The notes: generated by a model not told the origin, from the letters alone. A stretch of 64,000 nt of DNA from Mucilaginibacter aquaedulcis (GCF_030409325.1 NZ_JAUFPR010000002.1:248001-312000); one strand, 5' to 3'; positions 8,021 to 16,626 are shown, counted from the stretch's first letter. Made by a program: numbers and translations.

Positions 8021-8779
8021 TCAACTTCGCTTTTTAGCTTCAACTATTTGAAAAAGCTGTGATTTAGCGGGAACGGCGGCTGACCTGCCGCTGGGTTCAT
8101 CAGGATTGCCGGGGAAATACCGCCTAATAGTTTCAAACTTAATTTCCTTATTGCCATGTCTGAAATTTTTACAGATCATCTTAGTCCAAACGGTTTGCGT
8201 TTGTGAAAATACAAGTTCCTTACCATTCAATTCTAAGCCCTGGATTTTCTTTGCGAGATCAACAACGGTCAGAAGATAACCCTCCTGAATATTTATAAAG
8301 TCTTCGGTTTCTAATTTCCTCGCGGCTTTAAGTTCTTCTTTCAACTCTGCATTTTGTTCTTTCAAGCTTCTGATTTCGCCCTCTTTATCCGCAATGATTT
8401 CATCTTTAGTTCTACCTGTGTCCCATTGGTCGATAGTTTTAAGATAGGCTAAGAAACTTTTTAAATGCTGTTTATTTTTAAACTCCATAGCATGCCTGGA
8501 AGTGTAGCGGTTTTTTACTTTCAGTTCGGCAGTGGCATCATCAATTATTTCCCAAACGTGTGTAAAGAACTCTTTTTCGTTCGCATCAGAATAAAGCTTT
8601 AGAAAATAATCGAGATGATATTGATAAAAAGCAGGAAACTCTACTTCCTGCTTATCATATAACCTGTATAAGAAATGATTGTCTTCGTTATCTTTTGGCC
8701 AAAACAAGGGGCGGCCTATATCATTGCTATCTGTGGAAAAATCAGTCCAATGACGGTGTTTGAAATACTGTGCTCTCAT
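8021..8779 (-). CDS. protein of unknown function with central coiled coil (mobile-element cargo)
   Basis: A 252-residue soluble protein I do not recognise. The N-terminal ~110 residues are rich in aromatic residues (HRHWTDF, FYQYHLDYFLKLY). A clear coiled coil follows (EGEIRSLKEQNAELKEELKA), then a C-terminal segment with WTKMICKNFRHGNKEIKFET and RRYFPGN that might bind nucleic acid. It lies between the HTH genes and the ORF6N gene inside the integrative element, without a partner that reveals its job. It could be a regulator of transfer or cargo. The 174-bp spacer on its downstream side (7847-8020) holds no gene. Confidence 0.65.
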   Translation of the reverse strand: MRAQYFKHRHWTDFSTDSNDIGRPLFWPKDNEDNHFLYRLYDKQEVEFPAFYQYHLDYFLKLYSDANEKEFFTHVWEIIDDATAELKVKNRYTSRHAMEFKNKQHLKSFLAYLKTIDQWDTGRTKDEIIADKEGEIRSLKEQNAELKEELKAARKLETEDFINIQEGYLLTVVDLAKKIQGLELNGKELVFSQTQTVWTKMICKNFRHGNKEIKFETIRRYFPGNPDEPSGRSAAVPAKSQLFQIVEAKKRS

Positions 8780-8836
8780 AAAGTTGTTTCTAAGGTAGAT
8801 AACAAATTTATTATAAAGCTTTGTTTTAAAATGATT

Positions 8837-9367
8837 CTAAAATCCATCCGGTTTAAAGCCAATTGTTTTACGGGGAGGCGGGTTGTCTTTTTTATCAATT
8901 AGTTCATCAAGATAGCGAAATACTATTTCCATATTCTTATCCTGATTATCAAGCTTGGATTTTATCTTTTCAATAGCTAACCAAACTTCCGTTTGTTCAG
9001 CGTAAACCTCTCTTAGCCTAACAAAAACATCTATAATCCGAATACTTACCTGTACCGCGCTTTCACTTTTAAGCACATTGGACAACATTAAAATGCCATG
9101 TTCTGTAAAAACAAATGGCAGGTATTTGGAATGTTCACCTTTCTTTAAAGTCGCATTTTGCGACCTTAAAAGTTCATTTTCTTCTTTTGTCAACTCAAAC
9201 ATATAATGGTTCGGAAATCTATTAAGGTTTCTGTTAACCTGTTGTTTAAGCTTTTTGGTTTCTGTACCGTACAATTCCGCCAAATCCTTATCAAGCATTA
9301 CTTTTTGTCCTCTGATGTAAAATATCTTAGCCATGATGACTTCATCAGGTATAATTTGATTTTCCAT
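8837..9367 (-). CDS. ORF6N-domain protein
   Basis: A 176-residue protein with an N-terminal ORF6N domain (about residues 10-95), a DNA-binding module related to KilA-N/phage antirepressor domains. Diagnostic segments are FYIRGQKVMLDKDLAELYG, LKQQVNRNLNRFP, LRSQNATLKKG and VFTEHGILMLSNVLKS. A helical C-terminus follows. In Bacteroidota this family is scattered through mobile elements as a presumed transcriptional regulator. The gene itself contains a near-palindrome (9144-9170) that resembles the perfect palindrome just upstream of its start (9396-9426), which hints at autoregulation. It lies downstream of the integrase gene on the same strand. Confidence 0.88.
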   Translation of the reverse strand: MENQIIPDEVIMAKIFYIRGQKVMLDKDLAELYGTETKKLKQQVNRNLNRFPNHYMFELTKEENELLRSQNATLKKGEHSKYLPFVFTEHGILMLSNVLKSESAVQVSIRIIDVFVRLREVYAEQTEVWLAIEKIKSKLDNQDKNMEIVFRYLDELIDKKDNPPPRKTIGFKPDGF

Positions 9368-9395
9368 TTTTTAATGTGTTAGATAATTATGAAAT

Positions 9396-9426
9396 TCTCT
9401 AAGGTCACAAAATGTGACCTTAGAGA
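9396..9426. promoter_or_regulatory. perfect 14-bp inverted repeat between integrase and ORF6N genes
   Basis: Arms TCTCTAAGGTCACA (9396-9409) and TGTGACCTTAGAGA (9413-9426) are separated by AAA. It begins 9 bp after the integrase stop and ends 28 bp before the ORF6N start. No strong T-run follows on the minus strand, so an operator is at least as likely as a terminator. Confidence 0.6.
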
Positions 9427-9434
9427 TCATAAAA

Positions 9435-10652
9435 TTAAATTGCGGCGTATTTCTGTCTAATGGCGGCCATGTCCTGGCTAACTTTTAAATCCAATATTTT
9501 AGCGTAGTGCTGTGTAGTTTTAATATTGGTATGACCTAACATTTTGCTTACGCTCTCTATAGGTACACCGTTGGATAGTGTCACGGTAGTGGCAAAAGTA
9601 TGTCGGGCAATGTGAAAAGTCAAAGGTTTATCTATACCGCAAATACCCGCTATTTCTTTTAAATAAGCATTCATTTTTTGATTGGTACTTACCGGAAGAG
9701 CTTTACCCAAATTACTGCAAACAGGATGATCTGTGTATTTGTCAAGTAGAGTTAAGGCAGATGGTAGTAATGGAATACGGCTTGGGATGTCTGTTTTTTT
9801 ACGTTTTGTGAATATCCACATTTCTCCGTCCAGACCTTTAACAATCTCGTTGCGTTTAAGCTTGTTTACATCAGCATAAGCTAAACCCGTAAAACAGCAA
9901 AATAAAAAAATATCCCTTACCTGGCTTAAGCGCTCTGTTGAAAATACTTTGTTCGCCATAGCTTGCAAATCATCTCCATTAAGGAAAACCCTGTCAACCT
10001 GCTTAATCCTTATTTTGTAGTTGATAAATGGGTCTTTGTCTAACCACCCGCTTGATAAGCAAATGCCAACGATTTTTTTAAAATTCTTTATGTATTTAAA
10101 AGCAGAGTTATTAGCACAATTGCGTTCTGATCGGAGATAAAACTCATAGTTGGTAATGAAATCATGATCGATTTTTTTAATATCTATATCCGACACTTTG
10201 TATTGCCACTGTAAATATTCTTGGGTGTGCTTTAGTGAGGTTTGATAGCGAATTGAAGTACCTGCGGCATATTCTTTACCAACTAATGTGGCAACTTTCT
10301 TATTGTGGTCTTTAAATATGTCTATAAGCATTCTTGTTTTTTCGCTTTTACCCAATAATTTATCCCTAAGTGTTTCAGCGGTAATACTGCTTTTTGCTTC
10401 GGTCAATTGACTGTGCGCTTCAAACACTTGTTTTTGCAAAGTGTCTAAATAGGCGTTAAATGATTTAGTGTCTTCTTTAGTTCCTTTTAACCGGCCAGCA
10501 ATACTATTCCATAGGCAGGGATCACACTCGCGCCCGGTGGTAGTTTCCGAACGTTTGCCATTTACGGTAATACGTAGATAAATAGGCACCAAGCCGTTTT
10601 GATAGTTTTTTGGCTTTTTTAAATAAAAAAGCAAGCTGAAATTAGTTTTCAT
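9435..10652 (-). CDS. tyrosine recombinase/integrase of the ssrA-integrated element
   Basis: A 405-residue site-specific recombinase that would integrate and excise the element. It has an N-terminal arm-binding domain (about 1-95: FSLLFYLKKPKNYQNGLVPI), a SAM-like core-binding domain (about 100-200: KKIDHDFITNYEFYLRSE) and a catalytic domain (about 215-400). The catalytic signature HIARHTFATTV, LGHTNIKTTQHYAKI gives the His-x-x-Arg, second His and tyrosine nucleophile. The first arginine, normally in a TGLR box, is replaced: the sequence reads FTGLAYADV. Many Bacteroidota integrases, such as that of CTnDOT, also lack this arginine, so the enzyme can still be active. It lies 253 bp from the 3' end of tmRNA, its likely attachment site. 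Confidence 0.93.
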   Translation of the reverse strand: MKTNFSLLFYLKKPKNYQNGLVPIYLRITVNGKRSETTTGRECDPCLWNSIAGRLKGTKEDTKSFNAYLDTLQKQVFEAHSQLTEAKSSITAETLRDKLLGKSEKTRMLIDIFKDHNKKVATLVGKEYAAGTSIRYQTSLKHTQEYLQWQYKVSDIDIKKIDHDFITNYEFYLRSERNCANNSAFKYIKNFKKIVGICLSSGWLDKDPFINYKIRIKQVDRVFLNGDDLQAMANKVFSTERLSQVRDIFLFCCFTGLAYADVNKLKRNEIVKGLDGEMWIFTKRKKTDIPSRIPLLPSALTLLDKYTDHPVCSNLGKALPVSTNQKMNAYLKEIAGICGIDKPLTFHIARHTFATTVTLSNGVPIESVSKMLGHTNIKTTQHYAKILDLKVSQDMAAIRQKYAAI

Positions 10653-10757
10653 AATGTTTTAAGCATTAAAAAGTGAAACAAAATTAAGCTTGCAATCACA
10701 TCTGTACAAGATGTTCAAAATTTGAATACCTTGATTATCAAAGCGATATGTCGTTTT

Positions 10758-10803
10758 GGTGAGTAAGGAGCATTTAAAACTTACTCACCGAATTACGCTC
10801 CTT
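10758..10803. repeat. interleaved inverted repeats between integrase and tmRNA
   Basis: GGTGAGTAAG (10758-10767) pairs with CTTACTCACC (10780-10789), and AAGGAGC (10765-10771) pairs with GCTCCTT (10797-10803). The two stems overlap by three bases. In this position, between the integrase gene and the att site, they may be arm-type integrase or excisionase binding sites. This is inference. Confidence 0.45.
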
Positions 10804-10847
10804 TTTATTGCGAATTGGTGAATAGTGTAGCCATTTGACTAAAAAGC

Positions 10848-10880
10848 AAAAGCCTGCAATCATTTGATTTGCAGGCTTTT
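10848..10880 (-). terminator. rho-independent terminator downstream of tmRNA
   Basis: Arms of 12 bp, AAAAGCCTGCAA (10848-10859) and TTGCAGGCTTTT (10869-10880), with a 9-nt loop. T-rich sequence follows on the minus strand. It lies 25 bp past the mature tmRNA 3' end. Its presence on the element side means it may have come with the element. Confidence 0.75.
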
Positions 10881-10904
10881 AGTCTGTTTTGACATTGAAT
10901 TCAG

Positions 10905-11269
10905 TGGAGCCGGAGGGATTCGAACCCTCGTCCAAACATGGTATAAGGTAAGCTTTCTACATGCTTAGCTTCTGTTTAATTGTAGGGAAGGGGAAGGTCA
11001 GTCGCTTACCTGTACCGTCTTCCTTAGGTGCTTTATCTCGTTCGCTATGCACACCTTAAGCAAACCAGTTCCGTTTTTCGATGCCCCGATTGCCGATTCA
11101 ACAGAACGGAAAACCGGCGGGACAAAAGCTAGTTAATTCTAAATTAAGCAGCTAAGGCGTAGTTATTTTCGCCATTTGTAAGTTTGAGCGTTCAGATTTA
11201 AGCGCTAATTCACCCAACGCGCTGCATGCTTACTTACTTATCTCCATCCTGTCAATTCCGGTCGACCCC
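10905..11269 (-). ncRNA. ssrA: transfer-messenger RNA (tmRNA)
   Basis: A 365-nt RNA for trans-translation, which frees stalled ribosomes and tags the incomplete protein. The 5' end GGGGUCG (11263-11269) pairs over seven positions, with two wobble pairs, with CGGCUCC before the CCA-like end at 10905. The 3' part carries the tRNA-like T arm GGTTCGAATCC. The tag frame lies at 11144-11176 and reads NGENNYALAA followed by TAA, typical of Bacteroidota tags that end ALAA. The exact resume codon (GGC at 11171-11173 or the one before) is not certain. The 3' end is the presumed attB-derived site for the neighbouring integrase, and the gene is reconstituted intact. Confidence 0.95.
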
Positions 11270-11400
11270 ATTTAATTTGTGGTATCCCAACAAACATTGA
11301 TGTTTGATAAGCTTACAAATATAGGTAAAAAACTACAGTTAACCTGATCTGGATAAGTAAAACTTAAACTCACAGATTAACTGTTTGTAATATTTAATAA

Positions 11401-12627
11401 TTATTTGGTCGCTGAAAGTTCTCCCTCGTTAACTGTTCTTCCCGGGTATACTTTTAATGCCTCTTCCAAACAGATCATGGCATTTTGCAGATCCTCTTTA
11501 TTCAATACATAGGCCATACGTACTTCATTATAACCAGCGCCTGGTGTACTGTAAAAGCCCGTTGCAGGAGCCATCATAACTGTTTGATTTTGATAACTAA
11601 AGGTTTCTAACATCCACTGGCAAAAATTATCTGCATTATCAATAGGTAGTTTTGCAACCACATAAAAAGCACCGCCAGGGTTAGGGCAATACACACCATC
11701 AATTCGATTTAAAGCGCTCACCAATGTATCACGACGGCTGGTATACTCTTTATTAACTGCTTCAAAATAGCTATCTGGGGTATCAACAGCTGCGGCGCCG
11801 GCAATTTGTTCAACCATACCGGCACTAAGGCGGGCCTGGGCAAATTTTAATCCGGCAGATAAAACTTCTTTATTCTTGGTAATGAGGCAGCCTAATCTTG
11901 CTCCGCAGGCACTATAACGCTTGCTTACGGTATCCATTACAATTACATTTTCATCTAAGCCTTCCAGGTGCATTGGCGATATAAACTCTCGTCCATCATA
12001 ACAAAATTCGCGATATGCCTCATCTGAAAATAAATACAGGTCATACTTTAAGGCTAATGTTTTTAATTCATCAAGCTCCTCTTTTGAGTATAAATATCCT
12101 GTTGGGTTATTAGGGTTGCAAATAATAATTGCCTTTGTTTTATCAGTTATTAATTTTTCAAATTCACTGATTGGGGGCAGTGCAAAACCATTATCAATAT
12201 AGGATAGTATCGGTTTAACCACAATATCGCTTTGGCTGGCAAAGCCGTTGTAGTTTGCATAAAAGGGTTCAGGGATGATCACCTCATCGCCCTGGTCAAG
12301 GCAGGCCATCATGGCAATTGTTATAGCTTCAGAGCCACCTGTAGTCACGATAATATTATCCGGAGTTATATTATAACCTAATTTATTATAATATTCAGTA
12401 AGTTTTTTACGATATACAAGTGTACCCTCTGATGGCGTATAGGCCCAAACCTTAAAATCAATATTTTTTATGGCATTTAACATGCCCTCCGGTGTTTCAA
12501 TATCGGGCTGACCTATATTTAAATGGTAAACCTTTTTGCCTTCCAGTTTTGCTTTATCAGCATATGGAGTTAATTTACGGATAGGGGATGCGGGCATACG
12601 CTGCCCTTTTTGAGATATTTTTGGCAT
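11401..12627 (-). CDS. PLP-dependent aminotransferase, class I/II (aspartate aminotransferase-like)
   Basis: About 408 residues, cytoplasmic. It transfers an amino group between an amino acid and a 2-oxo acid using pyridoxal phosphate. Signatures are HLNIGQPDIETP near the N-terminus, VTTGGSEAI (phosphate-binding turn), IICNPNNPTGYLYS, LFSDEAYREF (Asp binding the PLP pyridine) and DTVSKRYSACGARLG with the Schiff-base lysine. An RMAY motif near the end supplies the substrate carboxylate arginine. The frame remains open to a TTG at 12631-12633, but the ATG at 12625-12627 (MPKISQKG) is the more likely start. It lies next to tmRNA on the core chromosome. Substrate (aspartate, aromatic or other) is not decidable. 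Confidence 0.9.
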   Translation of the reverse strand: MPKISQKGQRMPASPIRKLTPYADKAKLEGKKVYHLNIGQPDIETPEGMLNAIKNIDFKVWAYTPSEGTLVYRKKLTEYYNKLGYNITPDNIIVTTGGSEAITIAMMACLDQGDEVIIPEPFYANYNGFASQSDIVVKPILSYIDNGFALPPISEFEKLITDKTKAIIICNPNNPTGYLYSKEELDELKTLALKYDLYLFSDEAYREFCYDGREFISPMHLEGLDENVIVMDTVSKRYSACGARLGCLITKNKEVLSAGLKFAQARLSAGMVEQIAGAAAVDTPDSYFEAVNKEYTSRRDTLVSALNRIDGVYCPNPGGAFYVVAKLPIDNADNFCQWMLETFSYQNQTVMMAPATGFYSTPGAGYNEVRMAYVLNKEDLQNAMICLEEALKVYPGRTVNEGELSATK

Positions 12628-12683
12628 GTGCAAAATTAGTAAAAAAAGAAAGTATTGCCATTTTAAATAATGCTGTAAACTAA

Positions 12684-12708
12684 AAAAGACCCATTAAATG
12701 GGTCTTTT
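12684..12708 (-). terminator. rho-independent terminator of the DUF1573 gene
   Basis: AAAAGACCCAT/ATGGGTCTTTT hairpin with a short loop, followed on the minus strand by a T-run. It lies 59 bp downstream of the DUF1573 stop codon. Confidence 0.75.
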
Positions 12709-12766
12709 AAATACTTTCAGTTTCCTTGCCTGGCAAGGCATCGGGTTTAAATCAAATTCACCTAAA

Positions 12767-13165
12767 TTATTTGCTTGATGCAGGTTTAGCTACAACTTCG
12801 CCAATAATGTTTAAATACTTTTCCGGGGTTACGGCGTTTGATTTAACAACAATTGTTTTGTTAAATGGCGCTGCAGCAGCTGCATTGTAAGTGATTTTGA
12901 TAGTGCCTTTTTCACCGCCTTTTACAGGGGTTTTAGTATAATCAGCAATGGTACAGCCACAGGTTGGTCTTACCTCGGTTAAAATAAGAGGCTCTTTGCC
13001 AACGTTAGTAAATTCAAAAACAGTGGTTACAGGTGTGCCCTGAGGTATTTTACCGAAGTCGTGTTTTTCTTCGTTAAATTTAAACTCTGCCTTTTGGCTA
13101 TCCTGTGCTGATGCAGTAAAGGCAAAACCCAATATTACTGCGCAAATCATTAATATTTTTTTCAT
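12767..13165 (-). CDS. exported DUF1573 protein
   Basis: A 132-residue protein with a clear Sec signal peptide (MKKILMICAVILGFAFTASA, cleavage before QDSQK). A single DUF1573 domain with an Ig-like (ASPM/SPD-2-like) beta fold follows: FNEEKHDFGKIPQGTPV, FEFTNVGKEPLIL, RPTCGCTIADYT, and VKSNAV near the end. The CGC motif is a family hallmark. The protein is likely periplasmic or surface-exposed. Function of the family is unknown. It has its own terminator and is divergent from the E1 dehydrogenase gene, with a 134-bp spacer. Confidence 0.9.
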   Translation of the reverse strand: MKKILMICAVILGFAFTASAQDSQKAEFKFNEEKHDFGKIPQGTPVTTVFEFTNVGKEPLILTEVRPTCGCTIADYTKTPVKGGEKGTIKITYNAAAAAPFNKTIVVKSNAVTPEKYLNIIGEVVAKPASSK

Positions 13166-13245
13166 ATGTTTATTTGATTAATACAAATATATAAGGTTTA
13201 ATGTAATTTAAAAACTATTCGGAAAACTCTATGTTTTATTGTTAG

Positions 13246-13279
13246 TTTGCTATTTACAGAATAGAATTTTATAATTTTA
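13246..13279 (+). promoter_or_regulatory. possible Bacteroidota-type promoter for the E1 gene
   Basis: TTTG at 13246-13249 and TATAATTTTA at 13270-13279 resemble the -33 TTTG and -7 TAnnTTTG boxes of Bacteroidota, with slightly long spacing (about 20-22 bp). The start codon follows 20 bp later. No transcription data. Confidence 0.35.
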
Positions 13280-13299
13280 CCGTCTAAACGAAATTATAT

Positions 13300-15732
13300 A
13301 TGCCCGAAACTACAATACGTGCAACCAGTAAATTTAATACCGCTGAGCTAAGTTTTGATGATTTCAAAAAAATTGTAATTAATGATTATCGTATTGGTTA
13401 TGAAAGCCGACAGGCCAGTATTATAGGCAGGAGAGAGGTTTTAACAGGCAAGGCTAAGTTTGGCATATTTGGCGATGGTAAGGAAGTTGCTCAGTTAGCT
13501 ATGGCTAAGGCATTTCGTGCCGGGGATTGGCGCGCGGGATATTACCGTGATCAAACTTTTATGTTTGCTACGGGCATGAGTAATTTGAAAGAGTTTTTTG
13601 CTCAGTTATATGCTAATCCGGATATTGAGAAAGATCCTGCATCAGCAGGAAGGCAAATGAATTGCCATTATGCTACCAGATTTATTAATGCAGACGGCAG
13701 CTGGGTTAACCAGGCCGAAACCATGAACTGTTCTTCTGATATTTCAACCACGGGCGGCCATATGCCTCGTTTACTTGGCCTGGCCTATGCATCAAAATTA
13801 TACCGTCAAAATAAAGAATTGGAGTACCTTAACCAGTTTTCTGTAAGCGGTAATGAAGTTGCCTTTGGTTCTATCGGTAATGGGTCAACTTCTGAAGGGT
13901 TGTTTTTCGAAACATTCAATGCTGCAGGTGTACTGCAGGTACCTATGGCCATCTCTGTTTGGGATGATGCCTATGCTATTTCGGTACCTGCCAAGTTACA
14001 AACTACCAAGGAAGATATTTCAGAGATATTAAAAGGTTTTCAGCGTGAAAAGGATACAAATGGGTATGAAATATTTAAGGTAAAGGGCTGGGATTATATA
14101 GCACTTTGCGAAACCTATGAACGTGCTATTGCTATTTGCCGTGAACAGCATGTGCCGGTATTGATTCACGTTGTGGAGATGACACAGCCTCAGGGGCACT
14201 CTACCTCAGGCTCACATGAGCGTTATAAAACCAAAGAGCGCCTGGCCTGGGAAGATGAGCATGATTGTTTGCTTAAAATGCGTGAGTGGATGATAGCATC
14301 GGCAATTTCAACAGAAGAGGAACTTCATGAACTGGAGAATGACGCTAAAAAATATGTTCGTGAGTGTCAGCGTGAGGCCGCGGCCGAATTGTTGGATATA
14401 GTTAAAGCCGAACTATTAGAAGCTGCTCAATTAATTGATAACGTGGCCCACCAGGTTACGGTGAAAGACGAGATCCTGAGTATATCATCTGCACTCCGTT
14501 CAAGCTATGATGCCGGCAGGAAAGATGTAATTTCTGCTATTCGTAAAACCTTAAGGCTCACTGTTCGAGATAACGTGCCTGAAAGGCAAACTTTACTAAA
14601 TTGGCTGAATGCCGAATTGGTTAAAAATAACGAAAGGTTTAACTCAAAATTATTTTCAGAAACTCCTCAATCGCCATTAAATGTGCCTGTTGTGCCTGTT
14701 ATATACGATGAGGATGCACGTATTTTAGATGGCCGCGAGGTGCTGAACGCCTGCTTCGATGCGAACTTTGACCGCGATAAAAGCATTGTAGCTTTTGGTG
14801 AAGACGTTGGTGCTATTGGTGATGTTAATCAAGGCTTTGCCGGGCTTCAAAGTAAATATGGTGATTTGCGTATCACCGATACCGGTATACGTGAAACTAC
14901 TATAATAGGACAAGGCATGGGCTTGGCCATGCGTGGCTTAAGGCCAATTGCCGAGATCCAATATCTTGACTATTTGATATATGCCATGACCGTTTTGTGC
15001 GATGATATAGCAAGTTTAAGCTATCGTACCCGTGGCGGTCAAAAGGCTCCATTGATCATTCGTACCAGGGGGCACAGGCTTGAGGGTATATGGCATTCAG
15101 GGTCACCAATGGGGCTCATTGTAAATTCTATGCGTGGTTTCCATATATGCGTACCACGTAATATGACACAGGCTGCCGGTATGTATAATACTTTATTAAG
15201 AGGAGATGAGCCGGCCATAGTTATCGAAAGCCTGAATGGATATCGCCTGAAAGAAAAATTGCCTGCCAATGTTGGCGAATTTACCGTTCCACTTGGTAAG
15301 GCCGAAGTATTGAAAGAAGGTGCAGACGTTACCGTTGTTTCATATGGTTCAACCTTGCGCCTGGTATTGGAGGCTGCCGAAGAGTTGGAAACAATGGGGA
15401 TCCATATCGAAGTAGTTGATCCGCAAACATTATATCCATTTGACTTAGAGAATGTTTGCGGTAGCTCATTAAAGAAAACAAACAAATTGCTCGTTATTGA
15501 TGAGGATGTACCCGGAGCAGCCTCAGCTTATATCACTCAAAAAATCATTGAGGCCGAAAATGGTTACTATTCACTTGACGCGCAACCACGGACATTAACC
15601 GCCAAAGAACACCGCCCGCCTTATGGCTCTGATGGCGATTATTTTAGCAAACCATCAGTAGATGATATTATCGAAGCTGTGTATGCTATTATGAACGAAG
15701 CTAATCCTTCAAAATATCCTGCAATTTTTTAA
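13300..15732 (+). CDS. fused alpha/beta 2-oxoacid dehydrogenase E1 component
   Basis: An 810-residue protein joining both E1 subunits, which elsewhere are separate. Residues ~1-350 are the alpha part, with the thiamine-diphosphate motif GNGSTSEGLFFETFNAAG starting at residue 193 and phosphorylation-loop-like STSGSHERYK. Residues ~475-810 are the beta part (GREVLNACFDANF, AFGEDVGAIGDVNQGF, IAEIQYLDYLIYA, RTRGGQKAPLIIRTRGH, VVDPQTLYPFD). The enzyme decarboxylates a 2-oxo acid and passes the acyl group to lipoyl-E2. The branched-chain 2-oxoacid class is the closest by feel, with pyruvate as an alternative. No E2 or E3 gene lies nearby. A TATAATTTTA-type promoter box sits about 20-30 bp before the ATG. 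Confidence 0.9.
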   Translation: MPETTIRATSKFNTAELSFDDFKKIVINDYRIGYESRQASIIGRREVLTGKAKFGIFGDGKEVAQLAMAKAFRAGDWRAGYYRDQTFMFATGMSNLKEFFAQLYANPDIEKDPASAGRQMNCHYATRFINADGSWVNQAETMNCSSDISTTGGHMPRLLGLAYASKLYRQNKELEYLNQFSVSGNEVAFGSIGNGSTSEGLFFETFNAAGVLQVPMAISVWDDAYAISVPAKLQTTKEDISEILKGFQREKDTNGYEIFKVKGWDYIALCETYERAIAICREQHVPVLIHVVEMTQPQGHSTSGSHERYKTKERLAWEDEHDCLLKMREWMIASAISTEEELHELENDAKKYVRECQREAAAELLDIVKAELLEAAQLIDNVAHQVTVKDEILSISSALRSSYDAGRKDVISAIRKTLRLTVRDNVPERQTLLNWLNAELVKNNERFNSKLFSETPQSPLNVPVVPVIYDEDARILDGREVLNACFDANFDRDKSIVAFGEDVGAIGDVNQGFAGLQSKYGDLRITDTGIRETTIIGQGMGLAMRGLRPIAEIQYLDYLIYAMTVLCDDIASLSYRTRGGQKAPLIIRTRGHRLEGIWHSGSPMGLIVNSMRGFHICVPRNMTQAAGMYNTLLRGDEPAIVIESLNGYRLKEKLPANVGEFTVPLGKAEVLKEGADVTVVSYGSTLRLVLEAAEELETMGIHIEVVDPQTLYPFDLENVCGSSLKKTNKLLVIDEDVPGAASAYITQKIIEAENGYYSLDAQPRTLTAKEHRPPYGSDGDYFSKPSVDDIIEAVYAIMNEANPSKYPAIF

Positions 15733-15743
15733 TTGCGGGATAT
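15714..15743 (+). terminator. hairpin overlapping the E1 stop codon
   Basis: Arms ATATCCTGCAATT (15714-15726) and AATTGCGGGATAT (15731-15743) pair with one wobble around a TTTT loop. The hairpin spans the last codons and stop of the E1 gene. No clear T-run follows, so it may be a weak terminator or protect the mRNA end. Confidence 0.4.
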
Positions 15744-15832
15744 TTAACTTATCTGCTTTTCTATAAGCATAATATATCCCGATACTTGTTTTTTTGCCTG
15801 ATAAGGTTTCACTTTTCTGAATATATAACAAC

Positions 15833-16414
15833 ATGGATTCTATTGCATTTACCACCATATCAAACATTATCAAAACCCGTCGTTCGGTTAAACCGGCTGT
15901 GATGAATGGCCACAAAATACCAAACGGACACATAGCGGCATTGCTTGAGTTGGCCGATTGGGCACCAACTCATGGGTATACCGAGCCATGGCGTTTCACA
16001 GTTTATGAAACCCCTTCTGAATTTTGCAGGCAGCATGCCGAGATATATAAGCAGGGAGTTGATGCTGAAAGCTTTAATGAAACTACTTACAACAATCTGC
16101 AACACCAGGGCGATAAGGTATCTCACGTAATTGTAGCAACCATGAAGCGTGGTGATTTGCCTAAAATACCACCGTTTGAGGAAATTGCTGCTGTTTCAAG
16201 CGCTATTCAAAATATTTTACTTGGCGCTACCGCTTTAAATATGGCTTCGTTCTGGAGTACCGGCGGTGCTATTTTAAAACCGGGTATGAAGGATTTTTTA
16301 CAACTAAGAGAGGAAGACAATGTGCTTGGCGTACTCTATTTAGGATATGCAGATCAGCATCCGGAAGGCAAAAGAAACACTCCGCTTGAAGAGAAGATTG
16401 TGTGGGTTAAATAA
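15833..16414 (+). CDS. nitroreductase family flavoprotein
   Basis: A 193-residue FMN-dependent oxidoreductase of the nitroreductase fold, soluble and probably a homodimer using NAD(P)H. The N-terminal IIKTRRSVKPAV gives the FMN-phosphate arginines. ELADWAPTHGYTEPWRFTV is the second flavin contact. AAVSSAIQNILLGATALN is the core helix, and GVLYLGYAD near the end is typical of the YdjA/TdsD-like short nitroreductases. The substrate (nitro compounds, quinones or others) is unknown. It starts 100 bp after the E1 gene on the same strand. Confidence 0.9.
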   Translation: MDSIAFTTISNIIKTRRSVKPAVMNGHKIPNGHIAALLELADWAPTHGYTEPWRFTVYETPSEFCRQHAEIYKQGVDAESFNETTYNNLQHQGDKVSHVIVATMKRGDLPKIPPFEEIAAVSSAIQNILLGATALNMASFWSTGGAILKPGMKDFLQLREEDNVLGVLYLGYADQHPEGKRNTPLEEKIVWVK

Positions 16415-16626
16415 TAAACGTAACTTTTTTCCGTTTTTTATCGTAAAACAGCACTTTAATTGTTTTTATTTAAAAATATTTTCATTTTAATTGAATTATA
16501 TATTGAAGATATTTTTGATTAAATAAAATATTATATATTAGTAATTGATCGGTTCCTAATCCGGTCAGTTGCTTTTAAGCCTGTTACTAATTTAACTTAT
16601 TGATTAAACTTAACTCAAACACAAGT

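Noticed and set aside
8837..9367. ORF6N protein taken as a sign of a prophage
   Set aside because: No capsid, tail, terminase or lysis genes nearby; relaxase and integrase indicate an integrative mobilizable element instead.
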